Assembly: GCA_963691705.1 (NCBI GenBank)
Contig: OY829539.1
Location: forward strand, 38,201,656-38,265,655
Length of the DNA: 64,000 bases
Direction: 5' to 3'
From: Viola odorata
Lineage: Eukaryota > Streptophyta > Magnoliopsida > Malpighiales > Violaceae
Part shown: positions 57,196-64,000 of the stretch, one piece after another
Layout: each line of letters opens with the position of its first letter
Position numbering within the stretch: position 1 is the first letter of the stretch
Notes under the pieces: model-generated
Seen by the model: the letters and a program-made list of their open reading frames with translations, nothing else
Told to the model about the DNA's origin: nothing
Database searches by the model: none
Position numbers and translations under genes: made by a program

Positions 57196-58273
57196 TTCGG
57201 TGCTCTATTCCACGTACAGGGGGGAGTCCCTTGGGGATTTCATCCGGAAAAACATCCTTGAAATCTAGTAAAAGAGGAGACAAACAACTAGGAAAAGAGG
57301 GGTTAGGGTTAGTAACCACAAGTGCGTGTTCCTTAAATCTGATAAGTATGCAAGGCTTGCGTATGATTAAAGCATGCCTTACATCTCTACCCTTAGCCAT
57401 TAGACATACCTTGTTGTCCAATTTTACACCCGTTGGAATCTTACCCGCTTGCTTACTGTTTTCAAGCGATGTATTGCCACCCAACCCTCTCTCGTAGCTC
57501 ACCTTTTTCTCTCCACTCAAGGCATGCTTATTTTTTTCATGCCCGCTGTTTTGCACTCTCTCATTTGTTACTTTCTTCACTCCACTCCATTCCGCTTGCT
57601 TTCCAAGTGAAGATGTTATCTCAAACGTGGCAGCAGCCTTTTCCAACTTCAATTGATCCTCGTAAACTTGATTAGGAGGAAGGGGCGGTAGTAGGAACTT
57701 GCTGCCGTTGTGTTCTAACTTGTATGTGTTGGACAACCCGTCATGAAGGGCCTTCTTATCGAATTGCCACGGTCTGCCAAGGAGAAGGTGGCTAGAGTGC
57801 ATTGGTGCGACATCACATAGGCGTTCGTCCACATACTTGCCGATTTGAAGGGGAACTAGAACTTGGCTCTTGACTCTAACTGAGTTTCCATCGTTGAACC
57901 AATTCAACACATAGGGCCGCGGGTGTTTGGAGGTGGTGAGGCCTAAGGAATGCACTAGGAGGGTGCTGGCCACATCCGTACAACTTCCGTTGTCCACAAT
58001 AATGGAAACTACCATTCCATTAGAAATTCCGCGGGTGTGAAACAAGTTCTCCCTTTGTTCCATCATCTTGTCACTGTCCTTTGCTGCCATGCTCAAACTA
58101 CAGCAAACAACTAAGAAATTGGGGACTTCTAACATGTCATACTCATCTTGGTCTATCGGTGCATCCTCGTGATCAGTCCATTCATGGCCGAGAGGAGGTG
58201 ATGCATCATCATCGTCCTCACTTTCTGCTGCCCCCCCCCCTCGCGGATCATCACCACCCGTCGATTGGGGCAT
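57143..58273 (-). CDS. CRM-like H: aspartic protease and linker (frame-shifted segment)
   Basis: 376-codon frame between gag and RT. An acidic stretch ([10 protein letters not shown]) leads to the protease: [20 protein letters not shown], then [17 protein letters not shown] and [20 protein letters not shown]. The active site reads D-N-G-S, as in D and G, so D-N-G appears to be the family state rather than a mutation. The linker is rich in Lys/Glu/Asn and includes [13 protein letters not shown]. The pre-RT segment is [20 protein letters not shown]. Gag overlaps in another frame at a ten-G run (58231-58240). The protease would cleave the polyprotein in the particle. Confidence 0.88.
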   Translation of the reverse strand: MPQSTGGDDPRGGGAAESEDDDDASPPLGHEWTDHEDAPIDQDEYDMLEVPNFLVVCCSLSMAAKDSDKMMEQRENLFHTRGISNGMVVSIIVDNGSCTDVASTLLVHSLGLTTSKHPRPYVLNWFNDGNSVRVKSQVLVPLQIGKYVDERLCDVAPMHSSHLLLGRPWQFDKKALHDGLSNTYKLEHNGSKFLLPPLPPNQVYEDQLKLEKAAATFEITSSLGKQAEWSGVKKVTNERVQNSGHEKNKHALSGEKKVSYERGLGGNTSLENSKQAGKIPTGVKLDNKVCLMAKGRDVRHALIIRKPCILIRFKEHALVVTNPNPSFPSCLSPLLLDFKDVFPDEIPKGLPPVRGIEHRIDFLPGSTLPKPPSVSL

Positions 58274-59586
58274 TCAGCCCTTATATGGCCTTTCCCTCCA
58301 CACTTGAAACACTCAATGTTTCGGGCAGGAGTTCTAGGTGTGGAGGTAGTGTTTGATGTTTGTTTCGGGTTGGTGTATGGCTTGGATGGTGTGTGAGTTT
58401 TGGGGCTGTCCGTGGCAGGTGTAGAGGTCTGCCATGGCTTTGGTGTGGTCGAGGTAGATGACTGCCAAGGTTTTTGAGTGGTGGAGGGGGAAGTGTATGA
58501 GGATTTCGGTTTAGAATTTACTTGTTTCTCAATTTTCAAGGCCAAATGAAACATGTCTTCTAATGTGTCATAATGATGGAACTCCAGCTGATATGAAATT
58601 TCCTTGTGTAGACCTGCTATAAACCGTGCCATAGTTGCCTCTTCACTCTCATTCGTGCTTGCTCGCATCAAACATGTCAACATTTCATGATAATATTCAC
58701 TCACGGTACGTGGCCCTTGATACAACCGTTGGAGGCGCTGGTGTAATTCGCGGATATAGTGTGGAGGCACAAAACGACGCCTCATCTCAGCTCTCAATTC
58801 TTCCCAAGATGCAATGGGTGGTGTGCTTGCATTTTGTTTGAGCAAAGAAAGGCGATCCCACCAGTGTATTGCCACATCCGTGAACCCCACAATGGCCAAC
58901 TTAACTTTCTTTGTCTCGGAGTAATTGTAGCAAGCAAACAGCCGGTCCACTTTGTTTTCCCACTCATTGAAGGCATCCGGGTCATCTTTACCTTCGAAGG
59001 GGGGAATGGAAAGTTTGATACTCGAGAGGTTGCTATCCACTCTCTCCTCGTTGTTTTGGTTACCCCGCTGCTCAAATGCTTCATGATAGTCGTATCGTCG
59101 AGCATTGTGTGCGTGCTCATAGGGCGGCGGAGAGGGGGGCCTAGGTCTGTCCACGTGAGGTGGTACATAGGCATTTGCTAGGTGTAAAGGGATATCTATG
59201 TGATTGGTGTGTGGCTGCTGTCTAGGAGGATTTGGTGGTGCGGCTGGTGGGGTGTTGTGTGGGGGTGGTGGCGGTGTTTGTGTTGGTGGCTGCCTTACAT
59301 CTTGGTTGGAGGTGTGTGTGAAGGTATCCTGGATGTGTGGTGATGGCGGCTGCCTTGTGTTATGGGGGTTGGTATGCGCGTGTCCTTGTGGGAACGCATA
59401 GTAGTCGATGCTTGTAGGATCAGTGGGGCGTGTATTTTGGTAGTATTGCGCCGTTGGCGGGAGATTTTGGGGTTGGTAATTGGGAGGTGGGTGCTGATTT
59501 GTAGGTGTGGGCTGTGTGGGGGGTGGTGTTTGTGTTGGCTGTGCGGTGGGGGCTAGTTTAGGGGAACGGTCATGAATTTTGCTCAA
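58153..59586 (-). CDS. CRM-like H: Gag, 477 aa
   Basis: The start is the ATG at 59586, about 60 bp after the PBS. The N-terminal ~170 residues are Pro/Thr/Gln-rich and unstructured. The gag fold follows (SIKLSIPPFEGKDDPDAFNE, FTDVAIHWWDRLSLL, MRRRFVPPHYIRELHQRLQR, RTVSEYYHEML, ATMARFIAGLH). Next is a Ser/Thr/Pro linker, then a single zinc knuckle [14 protein letters not shown] near residue 430. After VVMIREGGG the frame leaves the gag-pol register at the G10 run, so the last ~25 residues are probably not native. Gag would form cytoplasmic particles. Confidence 0.9.
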   Translation of the reverse strand: MSKIHDRSPKLAPTAQPTQTPPPTQPTPTNQHPPPNYQPQNLPPTAQYYQNTRPTDPTSIDYYAFPQGHAHTNPHNTRQPPSPHIQDTFTHTSNQDVRQPPTQTPPPPPHNTPPAAPPNPPRQQPHTNHIDIPLHLANAYVPPHVDRPRPPSPPPYEHAHNARRYDYHEAFEQRGNQNNEERVDSNLSSIKLSIPPFEGKDDPDAFNEWENKVDRLFACYNYSETKKVKLAIVGFTDVAIHWWDRLSLLKQNASTPPIASWEELRAEMRRRFVPPHYIRELHQRLQRLYQGPRTVSEYYHEMLTCLMRASTNESEEATMARFIAGLHKEISYQLEFHHYDTLEDMFHLALKIEKQVNSKPKSSYTSPSTTQKPWQSSTSTTPKPWQTSTPATDSPKTHTPSKPYTNPKQTSNTTSTPRTPARNIECFKCGGKGHIRAECPNRRVVMIREGGGQQKVRTMMMHHLLSAMNGLITRMHR

Positions 59587-59647
59587 AAACAGAAAAATTT
59601 TCAGCCGATTGAACGGTGAAGATGGTGAAGTTTACCAACCTAGAGGC

Positions 59648-59667
59648 AGTCTTGAGCTCCGCTACCA
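59648..59667 (-). other. Primer binding site of element H
   Basis: Minus strand TGGTAGCGGAGCTCAAG, 2 nt from the LTR. Confidence 0.75.
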
Positions 59668-59669
59668 CT

Positions 59670-60480
59670 TGATAAGGCCCAAGCTCTGTTTGGAAGGAGG
59701 TTGGCCGAAGGAAACCTTGATGGAGCAGAATCTAGCCTCTTTGGGAGGTTGGCGTGTAGATAGATGGATAGTTCTTCGGTTTTAAGATGGATGAACGGAT
59801 AAATTGAAGGGAGGTGGTTTAGATTGCAGCGGACATAAATGGAGGAAAAGGAATATGTATTGATGATAACAAAAGGAACTAATGTTCTTGACAAACCCCC
59901 TCACCTCTTGGATGAGTAACCTTGTCGAAAAGAACAAAGGATCTCTAAACAAATACAACCCTTTCACCTCTTGGATGAACAACCTGATTTGTCTAGATAG
60001 ATAGGTGCTGGTTTGAAGAACCCTAAGGTTTTAGGAACCCTAAATGCTGAATGATAAAAGTTGGTCCTTGAAGAAGATAACACAAAAACAAAGACAAGTG
60101 TAGAAATGAACCATTCCTACACTTTAAATACTTAAGTTATTTACAAGGGGAAAATACCCCATTACCCTTGGACAAAGGGGCTTGCTGCCGGACTTGGGAA
60201 ACCTTGAAGATGGGCTTGATGGGCCTTGCCTTGACGTTCACCATGGCTAAGACTTAGCCGAACGCATTCATGCTTTGCTAGGGTTGGGCGCGCGCGCGCG
60301 CATGGCTTCGGAGTGTTAGGCGCGCTATTCCTCGTGGTATGTCCGAGCAAAGCATGAACGCATGTAGTCCATCTCTCCCTTGCTGCCAAGTCGCGCTCTT
60401 CAGTTCTAAGGCTCTTCAAGAGGGTGGCTGCTAAGGCTTTGCTCCGAGTGAAGTATCCGTGAGCATTGGTGCTCATATCA
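59670..60480 (-). repeat. 5' LTR of element H
   Basis: 811 bp, TGATAAGGCCCAAGC to GCTCATATCA. Nearly identical to the 3' LTR. It carries a copy of the pol tail frame (60162-60476), which here has no upstream pol. Confidence 0.93.
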
Positions 60481-60764
60481 GAACCCTAGAAAACTGACTT
60501 GCTTAAGCGCGAATGAGCACTTACTCGCTTTAGCATATAACTGCTGCTCACGTAGGGCTAAGAACACTTGGCGTAGGTGCGCGCCATGTTCTTCAAGTGA
60601 CCTGCTATAAACGAGGATGTCATCAAAGTACACCACTACGAACTTGCCAATGAACCGCCATTGCACATGGTTCATAAGTCTCATGAATGTGCTTGGTGCG
60701 TTTGTCAAGCCGAAAGGCATGACCATCCACTCGTAAAGACCGTGCTTGGTCTTAAACGCTGTCT
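60481..60764 (-). pseudogene. CRM-like G: RT core
   Basis: Frame 60478-60726 reads [39 protein letters not shown] and KQVSFLGF, then meets the 5' edge of H. The FDD catalytic pair is kept. An in-frame TGA at about 60764-60766 replaces a Trp (DEWKTAF in relatives), and the segment upstream has lost motif A. Confidence 0.85.
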
Positions 60765-60765
60765 T

Positions 60766-62327
60766 TCATTCGTCCCCTTCCTTCATTCGAATTTGATGGT
60801 AGCCACTCAATTCGTCTAACATGTCATACAGCCTCAGAATGGGATGTCGATACTTGATGGTGATCTTGTTCACGGCCCTACAGTCCACACACATTCGCCA
60901 TGTGCCATCCTTTTTAGGCACAAGGATCACAGGCACGGTGCAAGGGGAAAGACTTTCTCGCACATACCCACGGCTCAATAAGTCATCCACTTGCCGTTGT
61001 AACTCTTTTGTCTCTTCGGGATTACTTCTATAAGCTGGCCGATTCGGAATTGTGGAGCCTGGAATAAAATCTATTTGGTGCTCTATCCCTCGGATTGGAG
61101 GTAAACCCGTGGGCATCTCATCGGATAATACATCCGCAAATTCTTCCAATAATTCGGAAATAATAGGTGGGGTAGAATTTGTAGATGAAGAAGAAGTGAG
61201 ACAGTAGGGCTTGAAGCGAAGTAGAATCAAAGGCTTACTTGATTCGCAATTAGAATTGCGCATGGTAAGTGCTCGCCGAAGATCCTTCCCTTTGGCATAG
61301 AGACTTGACTTCTTTCCGCCAATCTTTACTTCGCTTGGGCTACTCTTGTCTTCCTCTTTGCTTTCCTTGAGCTTCTTAGCAATTTCCCGCTCGGCATGGG
61401 CTTTCTCGAGCCATTGTTCATCTTCGAACACTTGTGCTGGAGTCAAAGGCGCAAGTGAGTATTTCTTGCCGTCTTTGACTAGCTTGTACTTGTTGGTTCG
61501 GCCGTCATGTATGGCTGATCTATCAAATTGCCACGGTCGTCCCAACAGAATATGACTCGCATGCATAGGCACTATGTCGCAAAGGATCTCATCCTTGTAC
61601 CTCCCAATTGCGAATGAGACGAGTGCTTGCTGGCTCACTTTAATGGCACTGCCATTATTCATCCACTGTAGCGAATATGGCCTTGGATGGCGTATGGTAG
61701 TCAGTCCCAACTTCTGAACAAACATTGTGCTCACACAATTAGTGCAGCTTCCGTTGTCAATGATCATGGAGCACCTAATTTTGTTGACAACGCAACGGGT
61801 GTGAAACAAATTTTCCCGCTGCTCGTCTCCATGCGCCTCCTCTTTGACTTGCGCGCTAAGACTTCGCCTCGTCACTAAGGACAATGAGTTGATCACAACT
61901 TCGTCCGAGTCACTGTCCTCGTTAGTGCCTACATCGCCCCTTTCAATCTCTTGCTCATCGTCGAATGCTAGCTCACCATCCTCGCGTATTAAGAAAAAAC
62001 GCTTGTTAGGGCAATCAACTTGCTTGTGTCCCCGTCCCGAGCACTTGAAACATACTATATCTTTAGTAGAGGGCCTGTTCGGAGCTGTGTTGGCACTGCT
62101 GTTGAGTGGCTTAGAAGGATTGGTGCCGCTGCTGGGACCCTTGTAATCATATGGCAAGACTTTAGGCGGTGTACGGACCCCTTTGTCTTCCCTGCTCCAT
62201 TGCGACTTCTTCCAACCTTGTGCCTTAGTCACAACTGAACCCGAATTAGAGTAGGAGACTCTAGCCTTGGTTTGCATCTCTATCTTGATGGCCATGTGCA
62301 GCATCTCTTCTAAGGACCCATAGTACA
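60766..62327 (-). pseudogene. CRM-like G: Gag end, protease, linker and RT N-terminus
   Basis: About 520 codons open, running right into the LTR of I. SLEEMLHMAIKIEMQTKARV is the end of the gag fold. The zinc knuckle is CFKCSGRGHKQVDC. The protease follows (NLFHTRCVVNKIRCSMIIDN, GSCTNCVSTMFVQKLGL, EILCDIVPMHASHILLGRPW), then the linker, then RT (SLSPCTVPVILVPKKDGTWR, RMCVDCRAVNKITIKYRHPI). After YDMLDELS the frame jumps to GYHQIRMKEGDE, an in-frame deletion of about 12 residues that contain the motif A Asp in H. G is therefore incapable of reverse transcription. Confidence 0.88.
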
Positions 62328-63283
62328 TGATACGATCCTGGTTCCTTAGGATGCGTAGCACCAAATTTGATCATTGTTCAAAGACGGATTTCCCTGCGGA
62401 ATAATAGAACTCACTTACACAATTTAAGCCTGCTGAACGCTAAGCAACAACCAACCTAAATCCGAACAAGAGAGGGTCCTTGTCGAATCCACTACGCCTA
62501 TATCCCTTGTGGATATCAACCTAGGGCAGACAACAAGTAGGATGCAATTCCAGAATTTACTTGTATACGACTCAAGTATTGCGGACTCAAGAAGAACAAG
62601 GTTAAACCACTTGAACAAGGGGCGGAGATTTGAAAGAGATAGTCTCAATTTATCAAAATAACAGCCAAAGAAATAAGGAGGCCAAGCGGCTCCTTATATA
62701 GTATCTTACAAGCAAAACCCTAATTCCAAAATAGGAATATTAAATAAGGTAAAACACTTAACTAATTAATTAAAGGGTCTAATTAATTAATTAAGCAAAA
62801 AAAACAGTCAAACGCGTGCCAGCTCCAGGACAAGTGCCGAATCGGATAGGCACCGTTTCCTTCACAGCAGACAGAAACAGCAAAACGGACAGGTGCCGAA
62901 TCGGGCAGGAGCCGTTTCCAACAAAGAGCAGGCATGCGCGACACGGATACGCGGAACAGGCACAGCAAAAGGCACGCGCGATAGATGAGTGAAACGGCAA
63001 CGGGTAGGGAAACGGACAAATGCCGTTTGTGAGAAACGGACAAGTGCCGTTTGAGGGAAACGGTCAAGTGCCGTTTCTAGCAGAATCATCATCGCTCATG
63101 GTGAAGGTGAGAAGATTCACCACTCTTGGCGTCTTCTCTCGAAGTGCAACTTTCTCACTTGTCATCTCACACTCCAGCTCCTTGTGAATGAGAGATGACA
63201 ATCTGTCTTGAAGCTTTTGAACTCTGGCTCGAGTCATTGGACCAGCTGGCGGTAACGGCACCTGGATGCGTGGATTCGCATCA
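62328..63283 (-). repeat. 3' LTR of element I
   Basis: 956 bp, TGATACGATCCTGG to GATTCGCATCA on the plus strand. The purine tract AAGGGGGAGGGGA (minus) adjoins its right end. It contains palindromic tandem repeats at 62830-63085. Confidence 0.85.
62830..63085. repeat. Repeats with AAACGG...CCGTTT stems in LTR I
   Basis: Units such as AAACGGACAAGTGCCGTTT recur about every 25-26 bp at 63007-63080. Looser relatives (GTGCCGAATCGG, GCACCGTTTCC) lie at 62838-62925. Each unit is itself an inverted repeat able to form a small stem. Confidence 0.75.
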
Positions 63284-64000
63284 TCCCCTCCCCCTTCGGA
63301 AGGATTCGCCCTCAAATCCGAATCGGCATCAGCAGCAAGGCCATGCTCGTCATCTGCATCAAACAAAACTAAGTCAGACACATTGAAAGTAGAGCTAACG
63401 GCACCATACTCACTTGGCAATGCCAGTTTATAGGCATTGTTGTTGATCTTCTCAACAATCTGGAATGGTCCGTCTCCTCTAGGAGATAGCTTGCCGCGGC
63501 GTTGGTCGGGAAAACGCTCCTTGCGCATATGCAGCCATACCCAATCTCCAACCTGGAACGTTACTAGCCGTCAGCCATCGTTCCGTTTCTGCCTAAGCTT
63601 CTCATTCATGCGCTCAATGTTCTGTTTTGCCGTAGCATGTAATTGCTTGACAAAATCAGCCTTCTGTGCACCATCTAAACTTACAACATCAGTCAAAGGT
63701 AAAGGAGTTAAATCCAAAACAATCCTAGGATTAAATCCATAAACAATTTCAAATGGCGAGTAATGAGTAGTAGAATGAACAGCACGGTTGTAAGCAAATT
63801 CGATAAACGGTAAATGATCAACCCAAGTAGAAACATGCTTACGCACTAAGGTGCGCAAAAGGGAACCAAGGGTCCGATTCACCACCTCGGTTTGACCATC
63901 CATTTGTGGGTGATATGATGTAGAATACAACAATTTAGTACCAAGCTTCTTCCACAAGACACGCCAAAAATGGCTAAGAAACTTAGTATCTCTATCACTC
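63064..64000 (-). pseudogene. CRM-like I: integrase end and LTR-encoded C-terminus
   Basis: The frame from the window edge through 63571, then 63528-63064, is one register broken by a single in-frame TGA at about 63569-63571 (after KRNDG). It reads [20 protein letters not shown] (catalytic Glu region), [20 protein letters not shown], the C-terminal domain [35 protein letters not shown] and STFNVSDLVLFD, and the acidic linker. Then comes LPPAGPMTRARVQKLQDRLS, a CR-motif-like tail that crosses into the LTR at 63283. The stop is at about 63064. The first two catalytic Asp residues lie beyond the window. The TGA could be a C-to-T change of CGA. Confidence 0.88.

Larger units (their letters stand above)
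53814..60480 (-). mobile_element. Complete young CRM-like chromovirus H
   Basis: 6,667 bp with LTRs 53814-54622 and 59670-60480 and 5-bp TSD GAACC (53809-53813; 60481-60485). It has PBS, gag, protease, RT, RNase H, integrase and polypurine tract. It interrupts the RT gene of G; without it the G frame reads straight across the site. By eye the LTRs differ by about eight substitutions and one 2-bp GC repeat indel. The coding region has two apparent 1-base frame changes, at a G10 run and at an A4 run, and otherwise no internal stop. It is the most nearly intact autonomous-type element here. Confidence 0.95.
62328..64000 (-). mobile_element. CRM-like element I, 3' part
   Basis: Minus-strand element with its 3' LTR (62328-63283), polypurine tract and pol C-terminus. 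It runs off the window at 64000. It is inserted in the gag of G. The TSD cannot be checked because the other end is outside. Confidence 0.88.

Noticed and set aside
59204..59556. Gly/Cys-rich plus-strand ORFs
   Set aside because: Antisense shadows of the Pro/Thr-rich N-terminus of H Gag.
60162..60476. 104-codon minus-strand ORF as an independent gene
   Set aside because: It is the copy, in the 5' LTR of H, of the pol tail that overlaps the 3' LTR; it has no upstream pol.

Overview
This window is nuclear DNA of a flowering plant, most likely a eudicot. It is AT-rich and intron-bearing, with no operons, bacterial signals, rRNA or tRNA that I can see. Almost everything recognisable is a transposable element: Ty3/gypsy (Tat-type and CRM-like chromovirus), Ty1/copia (SIRE-type and others), CACTA and hAT, in several nested layers. 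Only one stretch (19.3-21.7 kb) gives a convincing host gene fragment. A second (32.5-36.7 kb) is doubtful.

Layout. 1-3.46 kb: 3' half of a plus-strand Tat-type gypsy element with antisense ORFs and its 3' LTR. 3.46-9.05 kb: a decayed CACTA element whose TNP2-type transposase lies on the minus strand; two tandem long foldbacks sit just upstream of it. 9.05-11.86 kb: AT-rich DNA with nothing recognised. 11.864-18.822 kb: a non-autonomous hAT with an 8-bp target-site duplication (TSD), carrying inside it a young 5.4-kb SIRE-type element that encodes only Gag. 19.3-21.7 kb: terminal exons of an unidentified plant gene with a solo copia LTR in the last intron. 21.857-22.89 kb: a second hAT copy, which preserves the empty site of the SIRE-type insertion. 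22.89-28.18 kb: a minus-strand Tat element (5' LTR, gag, protease, RT, two RNase H domains), cut before integrase. 28.18-32.45 kb: a plus-strand Tat fragment with an antisense gene, split by a solo CRM-family LTR. 33.11-35.79 kb: a short deleted copia with a perfect TSD.

37.4-64 kb is a CRM-like chromovirus cluster. It holds D (minus, LTR-gag-protease), E (plus; LTR, PBS, protease stub, then an unidentified coding-like stretch, then a 3' LTR), F (plus; RNase H-integrase), a G-family solo LTR, G (minus, old), H (minus, complete and young, inserted in the RT of G) and I (minus, inserted in the gag of G, running off the window). In G, H and I the pol frame continues past the polypurine tract into the 3' LTR.

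Relative ages can be read from the nesting. G precedes H and I; the hAT precedes the SIRE-type element; Tat C precedes its solo LTR. H (LTRs differ by about eight substitutions and one 2-bp indel, by eye) and the SIRE-type Gag element (about fifteen substitutions) are the youngest full insertions. The older genes are broken by stops and small deletions, several of them explicable as C-to-T changes. All identifications come from motif reading; no database search was possible.
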